From contig JARKIP010000042.1 in assembly GCA_029990175.1 (NCBI GenBank), forward strand, positions 2,170,001 to 2,234,000: a DNA stretch of 64,000 bases. Direction: 5' to 3'. The notes under the pieces were generated by a model. It made no database searches. It had not been told where the DNA came from and worked only from the letters and a program-made list of their open reading frames with translations. Positions 1 through 11,916 of this stretch are shown piece after piece (within the stretch, counting starts at the first letter, position 1; every line of letters starts with the position of its first letter). Both the position numbers and the translations under genes were made by a program. The DNA comes from Petunia secreta (taxonomy: Eukaryota; Streptophyta; Magnoliopsida; Solanales; Solanaceae).

Positions 1-282
1 ATAAACCAATTGACACACACTCATCCGCCTCTATTTGTTCGGCACGAAATGTAAAAATAAAGATAAGACTTTTGCCACATACTAAAAGTAAAATTAACTT
101 AGCTTGTGATCCAGAATATGTCAAGGACACCTTTGTAGCTATAAAAGCATAACATTAAGGATAAATGGAAAATATAGTTGTGTTGACCCGTTTCAAAGTA
201 TAAAAATATGTCATATTTTTTACAAATTCAAAAGAAAAGAGTGTATAAAATGTAATTAGACTAATTAAAGTAGTGAAGAAAC

Positions 283-2370
283 CTGAAGGGGTAGGCCTCC
301 TTTTCTTGGTTGGAATTGTAGGTAACTTGAGTTCATCCGCAGTTTGGCGAGTGCATGCAAGTAAAAGAGAAATAAGAGAGGTGCCATCACCAAGAGAATG
401 GTGAACTCGAAGCAAGGCCACGGCCTCCGCATCACGAGTTTTGACATTGACAAGGTGAAGGTCCCAAAGTGGCTTTGTTCTGTCAAGGCTGGTTTTGGTA
501 AGATTGTAAATATAATCCTCGACGAATTTATCTGGTGATTCCAGCTGAGTCTCATCCACTTCTGGTACTATAATATGTTGGTCCAAATCAATCTTTGTTT
601 GGACCCATTTCATATCTGCTAAATTTTCTTCATCCACAACCTGTACATCAAATTTGTTAAGAGTACTATCATTTGAGTGTATATGATTACTTAAGCTTGC
701 AATGTGTGGAAACAATTTCAACGCGGAATTCCCTAGTCCTTAGCTTGTACTTATAACCAAAAACACACACAAAAACACTCATTAATGAAAGGCGAAAAAT
801 AAAACAAACTTGTCAAATCCAATGTTACCCCGACCTTATTATTCCCTCTAGCTCAATTTATATAACAATATTATTATTTATAGAGTCAAACAATTTTTTC
901 TTTCACTGTCGTATTCCAAATTCTTTCACATAAAATGAGATGGAAGAAGTCATTATTATGCAGTAAATTATTACTATAATTAAGTGATGAAAGTGGTGTA
1001 AAAGCAGTTAAACAGTTATCCTACATTTAAAAAAAATAAAAAAAAAAAAAAAAAAAAAAGGAGGACTCTTCGGTCCAACCAGCTTAGTGACCGATAATGT
1101 TAGGAAGATGGAAATAGTTCGTTTTTACATCTATTGGTCTACCTACGTGGAAAATATTTTGCTATTTACGTGAATAAGAGGACCATCTGTTAGTCGCTTG
1201 GAAAAAATAACTCTCAAGGGACGGATTAGCAGCGTACTCTAGATAGTACTTTAAATCCGACAAATTCTGTTCTCCTTTTGTTTTTCCTCGGTTTAAATCG
1301 ATACGAGTTATTTTGGCAATACTTTGGTAATTGAGGAAACCAATTACTATACGCCAAGGAATGGGAAATGGAGAAACATATATGGCGTGTTCCCTTTAAA
1401 GATGCTGATAGCTAGGTAAATCACAATTCACAAAGAATCATGCATTTTCTGTTAATCTAGGTATGAGCTTTTTATGTGTCACGTTGATGGGCTCTCAGAC
1501 TACAACACCAAAATTTTCTAGATCAAGATTTACTATTAACATGATAACTACTACTATAACTTATTAATTTTGATAACTAAATTATGTAAACACACATACA
1601 TTATATTCAACTGGATGGAAAATATAGCATTTTTTCTTAACAAGGAGTCTTATGAGCTTAATTAATTCTTCAGTCTTTAAGTTTCTTTGCTTTCTCTATA
1701 CTAATAATTCATGTTTGAGCAAGAATGAGAGGGTATAATCATGTTACCTTTCCAATTTGTTGGAAGAAACAATAGAAAATATATTGGACTCTACAAGATG
1801 AAAACAATCAGTACTCCTTGTGACGAAAAAGACAACGACCTCTACCACTCCATCCATTGTCTTAACATTTTTGGTTAAACGTTCAGATTCTTTAATTTTA
1901 TGTTATATTAAGACAAAAAAAATTTGATTAGCCAGTTCGTGCAACCACTTTCTCTCCTAAGTTCTAGTGCATCGCATCCTTAAGCAATTATCTGTGTCCA
2001 TCATGCACGACTTAGAAGTGAATTAACTTTTGGACGTAAAACATACAGAAAGCACTAGAAGAGAAATGCAGTTAAGTATTTGGGCGACTAGAATTAGACA
2101 TACCATCAAGCTAGTGAAACGAGGATGCTTAAGCAAAGTATGGACCAACTTATCCTTAATAGGCTGCGGAGAGATCCGAGTATCGAGTGCTATAATGACA
2201 ACGACATGGACATTGAAGTTTGCATCATGAAACAAACGAGCTGTTGGACTCAATGGTTCTTCTTCAACAGCCACTGTTTCGTACTCTTCGATTGTTTTCC
2301 TCTTAGTTTCTATTGGTTTAAGACATGGTTCTGAAGATCTGTTTCTTAATTCTGTGGCAAGTGACTTCAT
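283..2370 (-). CDS. WSD1-like wax ester synthase / diacylglycerol acyltransferase, first two exons (partial)
   Basis: Seen: exon 1 is 2104-2370 (89 codons). It starts at the ATG at 2370 and ends at ATG|GTATGT. Exon 2 is 283-640; it opens after GATGTACAG and probably closes at TTCAG|GTTTCT. Both joins are in phase 0/0, and the spliced protein reads across without a stop for about 208 residues before running towards the left edge. Residues about 41-49 carry the PLSPTARLF motif of plant WSD proteins, and VHHSLGDG at about 168-175 contains the HHxxxDG acyltransferase active site. Known: WSD enzymes join fatty alcohols to acyl-CoA to make wax esters, usually at the ER of epidermal cells. Later exons (the WS_DGAT C-terminal domain) must lie left of the window, so intactness cannot be judged. 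The 1.46-kb intron 1 contains an A-rich tract near 1030-1058. The family call is firm; substrate is unknown. Confidence 0.85.
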
Positions 2371-2528
2371 TTTTCTCTGTCCTTCAGCTTCAACTTTGAT
2401 GTCAAAGGGAAGGGCTAGGAGTAAATAATTTGGGACAAGAAACTAGGTAAATCTGAAAATATTTTTAATGCATGTGTAGTTGTGTACTATACTTGATCTT
2501 GTGACAATTACATTTTGTTGTTGCTTTG

Positions 2529-2536
2529 TTATATAG
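2529..2536 (-). promoter_or_regulatory. Probable TATA box of the WSD1-like gene
   Basis: CTATATAA on the minus strand lies about 160 bp upstream of the exon 1 ATG. The same motif and its flanks are conserved upstream of the duplicated exon 1 at 4166-4173, which supports it as core promoter. No transcript data. Confidence 0.5.
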
Positions 2537-3172
2537 AAGACTTTAAAGTGTACGAACTTCACCAAACTTATCTGTTTGCGCTTATTTGACATGGGCATTA
2601 AATATTTTTGGTTTTCCACCTGAGTGCAGTATCATTTTGGGGTCCGACTAATTTGGATTTTATGCTCTTTAGTCTTTACGTTTTATTTTTTTTAGATTAC
2701 TTCATCTACATTAATTTATGTGAAACTACTCGCATATAATTTAAGATAGAAATAAGAACTTTTAATATTTGCAGTCCTCATGATAATACCACAACTGCTA
2801 TTGCAGCAATTTATGAGTTTCTTTAGTTCTTATTTAGGCATCAATTTTTCATCCTGAAAAACTCTTTTATGCTTTTAATTTTTTAAAAGATTTACTTCAG
2901 GATACATTTCTACAAAGCATAATACTTTCTGAAGTTTATGAATGTCAGCTACTAGTATCAGGGTGGTAGGCTACGAACATCACACAATGCTTTGAATTAA
3001 ACTTGTTCCATAAAGTTGGTCACACACCTAAATTTTCTTGCCGTCTTCTTAACTACAAATAAATTTTTGCTTCATGTTATAAAAGTCATGGCAATAGTTA
3101 GGTTTTCTAAGGAAGGTTTTCATGATAAATGTCTTTTCTAACCCAAGAAAACACACATTGGAATATAATTTA
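2537..3172. other. Upstream flank of WSD1-like gene, no gene seen
   Basis: AT-rich sequence between the WSD1-like promoter and the MITE. I see no open frame of interest, RNA gene or clear repeat. It should hold the distal promoter of the gene. Confidence 0.4.
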
Positions 3173-3444
3173 ATCCATCTCTCTCAATTTATGTGTCACT
3201 ATTTTCTTTTTAATCTGTTCCAAAAATAATGTCATACTTATTTATTTGACAACTATTTAATGCATTATCTTTATTTTAACCTTATCAGGTCATACTAACT
3301 TTAAAAGATACCAAAAACTTTTTAATAGGTCCAATCTTCTCTCTCTTACTTTTTCAAGCGTAAATTTAAACTTTCCAAAGTCAATCTCTATATCTTAAAC
3401 TCCGTATCAAGTCAAATACCACCATATAAATTGGGACGGAGGTA
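3173..3444. mobile_element. MITE with CCGTCCCAATTTAT-type ends (Stowaway-like)
   Basis: About 270 bp, no coding capacity. The right end, read inward, is TACCTCCGTCCCAATTTATA followed by a GTATTTGACTT stretch. The left end is a decayed inverse copy (ATCTCTCTCAATTTATGTG), and TA flanks both ends. Known: short elements with this end are among the commonest MITEs in nightshade genomes and behave like Tc1/mariner-derived Stowaway elements. The superfamily is inferred from the TA target only. Confidence 0.6.
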
Positions 3445-3764
3445 GTAAATATGACATAACAGATTTTAAGTATGAAAAATGTGAAATGGAACAGGAAAGT
3501 CAACTGGCAAACATCACATGGTAAGGGCTTCTTTTCTAAAATGGTTTGACTTCGGTATAACCTATTCACGTCAGTAAAGCAATTGGATGTATAAGGAAAG
3601 TGCACTATTATAAGACTTGGTGAGAAATTGGTATGCATAACTGAGTCAACCTACAAGTACGAAGAGTGTGATACCACTATTCGTCCGTAAGCAAAGGTAA
3701 GACTTTCGACTTAGGACGTACTAATAAAACATGCAAAAAAGCACAATAGAATTAATTAAACGTA

Positions 3765-4031
3765 CAGCAAGCTAGTGAAACGAGGATGCTTAAGCAAAGT
3801 ATGGACCAACTTGTCCTTAATAAGCTGCGGAGAGATCCGAGTTCTGGCAGCTATAGCGACAACAACATGGACATTAAAGTTTCGATCATGAAACAAACGA
3901 GCTGTTGGACTCAATGGTTCTTCAACATCCACCATTTCGTATTCTTCAATAGCTTTTCTCTTTGTTTCTATTGGTTTTAGACATGGCATTCCTGAAGTTC
4001 TGTTTCTTAATCCTGTGACCTCTGACTCCAT
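3765..4031 (-). pseudogene. Duplicated first exon of the WSD1-like gene (orphan exon)
   Basis: Seen: an open frame of about 89 codons from the ATG at 4031, close to 90% identical by eye to exon 1 at 2104-2370, including PLSPTARLF and KHPRFTSL. Where the parent has ATG|GTATGT this copy has CTGTACGT: one G of the splice junction is missing, so an in-phase donor is gone and read-through ends at TAA after LLYV. No exon 2 (HHxxxDG) occurs between it and the intact exon 1. The upstream region with TATA box is duplicated too, so this is a tandem partial duplication whose body was lost or never copied. A short peptide could still be transcribed. Non-function is inferred. Confidence 0.75.
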
Positions 4032-4165
4032 TTTCTTTTAATTTCCTTCAACTTTGATGTCACTAGGTATGATTTTACGAGAAGTGAACAAGAAATCTGA
4101 AAATGTTTCTTATGAGTGTTGTACTATACCTGATCCTGTGACTGTTTTGTTCTTGTGTTGCTTTG

Positions 4166-4173
4166 TTATATAG
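4166..4173 (-). promoter_or_regulatory. TATA-like box of the duplicated exon
   Basis: CTATATAA on the minus strand about 135 bp upstream of the orphan exon's ATG, in a context shared with the parental promoter (the flank GCTTTGTTATATAGAA is the same in both). Confidence 0.4.
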
Positions 4174-4301
4174 AAAACCAGCTTAGGAACAATTCACCAA
4201 CATTTGTGACTGTTATGCATTCTTGTCACATTTATGTGTCTTTTATACTCTCGTCTCCTTTAGATATAATATTGGTACTCTCTTATTAGTCAAATTCTTT
4301 T

Positions 4302-4827
4302 TGAAGAAGTTTGAAGATATTGGGATAATTTTCTGATTTTATTCATCAGCTTTGTACACATATTTATACAAGATCAAATTTCCTATATAATTACCTAGCT
4401 AGCCTCCTAACAAATTCTAACAGATTTTGCCTAGTCATTGTATTCTTGCTAGCCAAGAATCCTAGTCATCTAGTTCTAGAATAATCTAGAAAGATTCTAT
4501 ATACAATGTTCATTTGTAATGTTTATGCTATACAAAATATATACAAGACTTATACTATGTGTTCTAATTTCGTATGGGTCATTTGGACCTTCAGATTTGA
4601 TTAGAGTTGTGCAGCGCAGCTGGCCCAAACGGCCCATATTACAGTGGCCCATCAGAAAGCTCAGTCAACCAGTCAGTCAACCAGTCTTCATAGAAGACAT
4701 CAAACATACTTCGTTAGAAACAAAGTTGTGTCATTTGTCTTCCTTGTTCAACCTTTGATTTCCTTCTTCGACTTTCTGTCTTCCTTTGTCATTCAAAATA
4801 CTTGAGCAAATCTCAGTAAATCTAACA
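4302..4827 (-). repeat. 3' LTR of the copia element
   Basis: Begins TGAAGAAG and ends TCTAACA on the plus strand; matches 9351-9876 end to end with no length change. Confidence 0.93.
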
Positions 4828-4839
4828 CCCTCCCCCCTC
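4828..4839 (-). other. Polypurine tract of the copia element
   Basis: GAGGGGGGAGGG on the minus strand directly abuts the 3' LTR, the usual plus-strand primer position. Confidence 0.85.
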
Positions 4840-6460
4840 AAGTTGGAGGGGAGGGATCCGACCCCCAACTTGCCAAGAATTTTGTGGTGTATGGGACCCG
4901 AAAGGGGCTTAGGAAACAGATCGGCAAGCTGAGATGATGACAGAACAAAGGAGAGAGAAATCAAACCAGAGAGGAATTGCTGTCGAACAAAATGACAGTC
5001 AAGTTCCACATATTTTTTCCATTCATGAAAAAGGGGATTTTTAGCGATATGGATTAAGCGGGATAGGAAGTGATGGAGGGATAGATAGATCGACAAGGAG
5101 TCTGGATAACCAAGTAAGTTCCGTAACGACACGTCTCATAGATCTGTATTCTGATTCTGCAGAAGAAAGAGACACTGATAATTGCTTTTTTGATTTCCAG
5201 GAAACGGGGGAACCCCCTAAACTGATGAAGAAACCACTTATTGATTTGCGAGAATCCACACATGAAGCCCAGTCAGTGTCGCAATAAGCCACCAAATCAA
5301 GAGAAAGTGATGATGTAAAGAAAAGACCTTGACTTGGATCTGATCCGAGATATCGAAGAACTCGAAGAGCAGCAGTATAATGAGAGAGACGAGGAGTCGA
5401 CATATACTGGCTTAAATGCTGAACAGCAAAGGACAAATCCGGACGAGTGTTCGTGAGATAGTTGAGTTTACCAAGAAGACACCGGTAAACAGTTGGATGT
5501 GCTAGAAGAGGACCTGAATCAACACTGAGTTTAAGAGAAGGATCCAACGGCGAGGACACCGAAGGTAAGTGCTCACAATTAAATTCTGCAAGCAATTCAA
5601 GCGTATATTTCCTTTGTGAAACAGTGAATCCATGAGGTTCTCGAAGACTTTCGAGGCCCAAAAAATAATGAAGGGCCCCCAGGTCCTTGATTTTGAACTC
5701 TGCATCTAGAAATGCCTTTAAACTAGAAATCTTAGTAGGATTGTCACCTGTGATGAGAATATCGTCTACATAGACGGCAACAATGGTAGTGGAACTCCCA
5801 GTTCTCTTAAAAAACAAGGAGTAGTCATTTAGGGAAGATGAGAAACCCTTAAAAATCAAAGTGGCAGTGAGTTTAGCATACCATTGTCGTGAAGCCTGCT
5901 TCAAACCATATAGAGATTTCTGTAATCTGCATACTTGAGTAGAATTAGGTGAGGTAAAGCCTGCAGGAACCTTCACGTAGACCTCCTCTTGAAGGTCTCC
6001 ATGTAAAAAGGCATTATTAACGTCCAATTGAAAAATAGGCCATCCTTTCTTAACTGCAATGGCCATGAGGCATCTGATAGTTGTCATTTTGACAACTGGG
6101 GAAAAGGTTTCAGTGAAATCTATTCTCTCTTTGGATGTCTCCTTTGACCACTAATCTGGCCTTTAACCTTTCAATGGTGCCATCTGATCTATGCTTGATC
6201 TTGTAAACCCATTTACAAGGCAAAGCTCTCCTTTTTGGAGGCAAATCAACATACTCCCATGTCTGATTTGAAAGCAAAGCTTCAAATTCTTTGTTCATAG
6301 CCTCCATCCAACCTGGATGAGAAGAGGCTTGAGCAAAACTATGAGGCTCAGTAATAAAATAAATAGAAGAAAGGAGCTGCTGATTAGGTAGAGATAAAGC
6401 AGCAAAAGAGTAAACAGAAGGGGAAACAGGGGTGAGAAAACAAGATTTATCCAAGTCTGT
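4840..6460 (-). pseudogene. Copia reverse transcriptase - RNase H region
   Basis: Seen: from 6454 downwards a frame with GWMEAMNKEFEAL and KWVYKIKHRSDG (start of the RT domain). After a frameshift near 6090 a 348-codon frame follows with QLDVNNAFLHGDL, the catalytic YVDDILITG and the RNase H motif SSAESEYRSM. A further frame shift near 5050-5130 separates the RNase H tail, with LDCHFVRQ and LADLFPKPL, at 4880-5040. Known: this part of copia Pol copies the element RNA into DNA. The catalytic YVDD is intact but the frame is broken at least twice, so no active enzyme is expected. Confidence 0.9.
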
Positions 6461-6947
6461 AAAGACTAGAGAATCACAGATAAAATCCTGTAAGTATATA
6501 GGTGAAACATGAGGTCTGGATGACCTCCTGAGTATGGGAGTGGGATGAGACGATGGTAGGGTAGATGTAGTATGGGTAGAGGGAGAGGGAGAGAGAAGTG
6601 GAGGTGAGCTGGATGATGAGGAGGTTGGGGATGGAACAGAAACAGGGGAAGAAGATATATGTTGCTCTGGAGGGAAAAGGGGTGATTGGGAAATGGGAGG
6701 ATCTGAAAGGGGGAGGTGAGACTGATGAGGGATTAAGGTAGGAGAATGGGAGGGTATGTGAGAAAAAGGACAAACATGTTCATAAAAGATAAAATTTATG
6801 GAAACTGATAGTTAGTGTCTAGGTTAAGTACCCTGTATCCCTTCTTACCAAAAGGTTAACCCAAGAAGACACAAGGAGCTGCTCTTGGCTCCAATTTGTT
6901 TCTATGCATAGGGAGAGTAGAAACATAGCATAGGCAACCAAAATACT
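6461..6947 (-). other. Copia integrase-RT linker
   Basis: Serine/proline-rich coding remnant on the minus strand (rich in SSP, PSS and SHS). It is typical of the variable linker between integrase and reverse transcriptase; no enzymatic motif. Confidence 0.5.
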
Positions 6948-7640
6948 TTAAAAAAAATAAACTGGAGGTCTGCCAAACAATATTTCATAAGGAGTCTTAT
7001 TATTCAGCACCCTAGATGGAAATCTATTAATAAAAAAAGTGGCAGTGAGAAGACATTCTCCCCAATACTGAATAGGCACTTTAGACTGAAAAAGGAGTGC
7101 TCTACATGTCTCCAAGAGATGTATATGCTTCCTTTCAACCACCCCATTCTGCTGAGGTGCGTAAATGCAACTGGTCTGATGCTCTATGCCTTGAGTGGCA
7201 AAGAATTATGAAGAAATGATTCTTGAGCCCAGCTCAAGTGCATTATCAGACCTGATCTTCTTCACCTTAACACCAAATTGTCTTTCAGCCATAGATAAGA
7301 ATTGTTTCAACACTGAAAATGCATTTCCCTTAGCAGATATGAGGAAAGTCCAGGTACCCCTGCTGTAGTCATCTGCTACAGTTAGGAAGTACTTATAACC
7401 ATGATGAGTTGCAGTTTTGTAAGGCCCCCAAGTGTCAATATGAATAAGTTCAAAAATATGAGAACTAGTGATTGCACTAGAAGAGAAAGGTGACTTAGAT
7501 TGTCTTGCAAGAGGGCAAATAGAACAAGGAACATCAGAATTTATAGGTGAACATTTTTTTTATCTAAAACAACATGTTTCATTGCTGGAAATAGCAAATG
7601 TCCCAATCTAATGTGCCATAAGGTAACATCAGAATTGGAA
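6948..7640 (-). pseudogene. Copia GAG-pre-integrase and integrase core
   Basis: Seen on the minus strand: LWHIRLGHL near 7620, then a frame shift at an A-run (7555-7562), then CSICPLARQ (the H-H-C-C zinc finger partner cysteines). Next come IDTWGPY (first catalytic Asp), VADDYSRGTW (second Asp) and PQQNGMVERKH (catalytic Glu near 7140), ending with INRFPSRVL. The DDE triad is present, but a stop near 7200 breaks the frame. Integrase inserts the element DNA into the genome. Confidence 0.88.
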
Positions 7641-7926
7641 GATTGATGAGAAACATCAGCAGTCTTAAGTACATTAGAACTTAGAGCACTATTTTGATTA
7701 CAATCAGAATGAAAAACTGAAGGAACAACTAATAAAGAACTAGACTTAGATAAACTAGAAGACTGGCTTTAGACTTGACTTGAAGCTTGATTGTCCAGAA
7801 GGTACAATCCAGCTCTAACTCTACCAAGAACCAGAGGCCTCTTCATTGAAGGGGCCTGCAAAACACATTTGGAAGATGAGAATGTTAGTGTGCAATCAAG
7901 ATGTGAACATAGTTTCTGTATAAAGA

Positions 7927-8613
7927 TTAGGTTGACACATTATCCAGGGTGAGATTAGGAAGGATAGAAACACTACCAACATGAGTGACACTGAGGGGAT
8001 TAGACAATTCTGTGAAATTGAATAGCATACTTTGATCAAAAGTCATATGCTCAGAAGCACCTGAGTCTAAAATCCAAGAATTGGAACTGATATGAGTAAA
8101 ACATGAAATACAACTAGATGAATTTGGATTAATACCAGCACAAGTGGTTGCATTAGCAACAGTCTCAGATGGCACAACTTGTGCCTGAATAATCAAGTGA
8201 GCTAGCTGATTCAGCTGTTCCTTGCTGAGAGTTGTCTGTGCTGCAGATCCTGTCTCAGAACAGAGAGAGGCAGAACTGGAATCTGGTGTTGTATGCACAG
8301 CATTTCCTTGAGCTAGATTCCCTCTCTTTGATTTGGTAAATTTGAATGTAGGAGGAAAACCAATGATCCTGTAACATTTGTCAACAGAGTGACCAGGCTT
8401 CTTACAGTAAGAACATATCAGATTTTTAGTTTTCCCTTCATATGATACCTTTCCTCTAAATTCATTTCCAGATCTCTTGTTAGGGTATTGATTAGTGACC
8501 AAGAAAGAACTGGAATCAGCAGGATATTGAGTGTTAACATGAACTTCTCTCTGTTTTTTATCTTGAATAATTAGGGAATAAGCTTGATGAACATTAGGTA
8601 AGGGGGAAATCAT
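7927..8613 (-). pseudogene. Copia gag nucleocapsid and protease region
   Basis: One 228-codon open stretch. It contains the CX2CX4HX4C zinc knuckle CSYCKKPGHSVDKC (about residues 68-81), a glutamine/serine-rich linker and the aspartic protease active site WILDSGASEHM (about residues 181-191). It ends before the protease domain is complete. Confidence 0.85.
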
Positions 8614-8933
8614 CAGAATACTGCTCTTAACAGAAGCATAAGAAATTTAATCCCATTAAAAACTGTATGAGTCTTTCATCCTGAATGAATTCTGCTAGCT
8701 TTTCTTTACCACCACAGTCACAGGCACAAAAACAATTCACATGTGTGTTTAAAGCATCAAGTTCATCCCAAATCTTTTTGATCCTAGTGAAATAAGTTGA
8801 AATGTTGTAAGAACCCTGAACTAGATCATTAAGTTCTTTCTGGAGGTGATAGAGTTTGGCAACATTAGACTACCCAAATCTTACCACCATATCTGTCCAA
8901 AGATGTTTAGCTGTTTTAGAGTAAATAACACTA

Positions 8934-9272
8934 TCATAAATTTCTAGAAAGAGAGTTTAGAAGCCAAGCTAGTACCATGTCATTACATCTATTCCAAGAT
9001 TTGAACTCATCTGAATCTGGTTTTGGTGCTACACAGGTACCATCAATAAAACCCAGCTTGTTTTTAGCAGACAGTGCAATGAGCACAGATCTCCTCCAAC
9101 CTTCATATCTTCTTCCATCAAAAGAAGAGTTGACAAGGGTCATGCCAGGGAAATCAGAAGCATGAAGATAAAATGGATGAGAGGAATCAATTACTTGTGT
9201 TGGTTTGATGGAGGATTCTCCACTGACAGTAGAAATTGGAGTACCAGTGATGTTTGTTTGAGAGTCAGCCAT
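8934..9272 (-). pseudogene. Copia gag N-terminus
   Basis: Begins with the ATG at 9272, 67 bp inside the primer site. The 112 codons include HPFYLHASDFPGM and FDGRRYEGWRRS, the standard start of plant copia Gag, plus SWNRCNDMVLAWLLNS. Frame breaks at 8614-8934 separate it from the zinc-knuckle part. Confidence 0.85.
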
Positions 9273-9338
9273 TGAAGCTTAGTGAAAGAGACTGAAGACT
9301 GGAATTGAGAACATAGTAAAACGTTAAAGATCTTTAAT

Positions 9339-9350
9339 GCTCTGATACCA
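9339..9350 (-). other. Primer-binding site, initiator-Met tRNA
   Basis: TGGTATCAGAGC on the minus strand, directly adjoining the 5' LTR, is complementary to the 3' end of plant initiator methionine tRNA. Confidence 0.92.
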
Positions 9351-9876
9351 TGAAGAAGTTTGAAGATATTGGGATAATTTTCTGATTTTATTCATCAACT
9401 TTGTACATATATTTATACAAGATCAAATTTCTTATGTAATTACCTAGCTATCCTCCTAACAAATTCTAACAGATTTTGCCTAGTCATTGTATTCTTGCTA
9501 GCCAAGAATCCTAGTCATCTAGTTCTAGAATAATCTAGAAAGATTCTATATCCAATGTTCATTTGTAATGTCTATGCTATACGAAATATATACAAGACTT
9601 ATACTATGTGTTCTAATTTCATATGGGTCATTTGGACCTTCAGATTTGATTAGAGTTGTGCAGCTCAGCTGGCCCAAACGGCCCATATTACAGTGGCCCA
9701 TCAGAAAGCCCAATCAACCAGTCAGTCAACCAGTCTTCATAGAAGACATCAAACACACTTCGCTAGAAACAAAGTTGTGTCGTTTGTCTTCCTTCTTCAA
9801 CCTTTGATTTCCTTCTTCGACTTTTTGTTTTCCTTTGTCATCCAAAATACTTGAGCAAATCTCAGTAAATCTAACA
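9351..9876 (-). repeat. 5' LTR of the copia element
   Basis: Same ends as 4302-4827; about 19 substitutions between the pair. Followed by CTTTT, the target duplication. Confidence 0.93.
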
Positions 9877-9881
9877 CTTTT

Positions 9882-10620
9882 TCCTCTACTACAATTTCTC
9901 AGATTTTCCAAATACTTTTTAGCTATATATATGACACACTTATATATATATATACACACACACACACACATTACTTCTAAAATTTTGTTTAACCAATGTC
10001 AGAATAAATCTTTGAAATAATTAATGATTCATCACCTAAATTAGGGCAAGGTCCATAACTACTGTTGCAGCTAAGAGCCGTTTATGTACTAGTTCTTTTT
10101 CAACTAATCAATTATGTCTCAATTTTTTTAGAAAATAAAATTTGTCTTATATGTTATAAAAAACACTGCAATTTATGATTCATTTCAGTAAATTCTAATA
10201 TTGTGGTGCAATATCATACATGTGAAACTATCTAACAAGATCATATGTTACCTTTTAGGTTTTTACACTGCAGCTCTTAAGGTTCGTGGCTCTGTTTGAA
10301 TTGTGATGTTAATTTTGTTTGATGCCTAAATTTGTGTGTTATTTAAACGGGACACATGGGCAGAAACGGTATTGTGGTTTTTTTCCACAGAAATATGATT
10401 TTTGTATTTGAAACCTTTAACTGCTCAATCTCTATTGTGGAGAACTTGTAATATTTTTGGCAAAATATTTAGTATTATTATCGTTATAACAGAATGTATG
10501 TAAAAATGAGTGAACTAATAAGTTAGTTGAAAGAGCGGACTCATCTTTCCTATGGAGCGTTTAACATTCAAAGCATAATTTTCTGACGCAAATCCAAATT
10601 AGCCAAAGCTTCATAACAGG
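9882..10620. other. Intergenic DNA with a TA/CA microsatellite
   Basis: A (TA)n(CA)n tract occupies about 9940-9972. The rest is AT-rich and I see no gene, RNA or element end in it. Confidence 0.5.
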
Positions 10621-10721
10621 TACTGGATAGTATTTAATTGAAATTTTAATCAGTACAAATCTATAGGGAAACTACCGTCAAAACTACTGAGAGATCAACA
10701 AGTAAATTGAGTTGTTCCTAA
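10621..10721. repeat. Direct repeat A, left of the hAT remnant
   Basis: About 101 bp, roughly 80-85% identical to 20639-20740. Shared blocks include ACAAATCTATAGGGAAACTA and ACTACTGAGAGATCAAC, and both copies end GAGTTGTTCCTAA. Not recognised as a known family. Confidence 0.7.
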
Positions 10722-10935
10722 CTAAGGGTGGCTATTGGTCCTGTTCAAATTGGACCAGACCGGTTTTAGATCGTGAACCGGCTCGAACTGATAGAAACCG
10801 GACCCCAACGACTTAGCGAACCCTGGCTCTGGTTCTGACACGGTGCGCCAAAAAAAAACCGGACAGACTGGTATAAAAATTGACCGTAACCAGTCGGACC
10901 GTTCCAAAAAATATCTAGAATTTCTACCCATTAAC

Positions 10936-11900
10936 TAAAGATATAAGAGGGGGGTGAATTAATATTTTAAAGCTTTTAATCACTTTCAATCAGCTACTTT
11001 AGTTGACTAAATCTAGAACAGTGGATTAAGAAATATAAGATGCAGAAAGTAAAGGACACGAGTATTTTTATACTGGTTCGGAACCAATGTGGTTCCTAGT
11101 CAAGTTCCCTTGGGTCGCAAGGAAGGTATCTCTTCAGCTATTTAGTGTTCTTCAAAGTACAACTTGAATGGTTTTCTGTCACTAGCCATCAATGAACTCA
11201 ACTGGTGGTTTTTGTTACTTCGCTCACCACTAACGATTTAATGTTGGTTTTACAGACAATAACCAACTCACTCGACACTAACCCTACTTTTTTTTTCTTG
11301 TACAATGGTAGACTCTCAAGAATACAATGTTATCAAGACTAAAAGAGATTGCTAGAAAGTTGTAGGTTGCGTGATCATTTCTGAAGAGAAGGTTGTGTAT
11401 TTATATAGTCTTGAAATCTTCAGCGTACAGTCTTGCATATCTGTCATGAGTGATTTTCTTTGATTGTATTGAGATATTTTCCATCAAGAAGAGATATTGA
11501 CCTAAGGGAGTTGATTCTCAAAAAGGTTTAGGATATCCTTTTTGAAAATAATGTTAAGAGCTGATATGGAAATCCTGATTTTTCTTCAAAGGCTTTATGT
11601 GCCTTGATTTAGTTGATTTCTCCGGATATTCTTTTCTTTGTTGGCAGCATATTCATTCAGAGCTTGACGCCTTAATTCATGCAGCTAAAAATCTTCCAAG
11701 ATATTCCAGTGTGAATTTACTCCTTAATTTGATGCGCAATGATTTCATTACCATGCATAGTATTGAGAAGCATTTCATAATTCTTTCTTCCATATTTCAT
11801 TCGTCTTGAGAGCTTTGAGTACCTGCAAATGAGGATGAAAATATTAGTCGTTATACATAGGGATTTAACCTATTGTAATCATCAAAACAAGGAGTCAACA
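10936..11900 (-). repeat. 3' LTR of the Sirevirus
   Basis: Starts TAAAGATATAAG (the terminal TG has become TA) and ends GGAGTCAACA. It lacks a block of about 17 bp rich in CTCTT that the other LTR has near 18805-18825. Confidence 0.9.
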
Positions 11901-11916
11901 ATCTCCCCCTTTTTTA
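11901..11916 (-). other. Polypurine tract of the Sirevirus
   Basis: AAAAAAGGGGGAGAT on the minus strand, directly beside the LTR start TGTTGAC. Confidence 0.85.

Larger units (their letters stand above)
4302..9876 (-). mobile_element. Ty1/copia LTR retrotransposon, full length, degraded coding region
   Basis: 5,575 bp bounded by the 5-bp target duplication CTTTT (4297-4301 and 9877-9881). It has two 526-bp LTRs, an initiator-Met tRNA primer site and a polypurine tract, all on the minus strand. Domain order 5' to 3' is gag, zinc knuckle, protease, integrase, reverse transcriptase, RNase H, which defines copia. The LTRs differ at about 19 of 526 positions (hand count, about 3.6%). Frameshifts and stops break the polyprotein in several places, so it is not autonomous. 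Confidence 0.95.

Noticed and set aside
2030..2334. Plus-strand frames at the WSD1-like exon 1 (and at 3786-3980).
   Set aside because: Antisense shadows of the conserved exon; the minus strand has the family motif and splice donor.
5041..6087. Active reverse transcriptase gene.
   Set aside because: The YVDD motif is intact but frame breaks on both sides cut it from gag, integrase and the RNase H tail.
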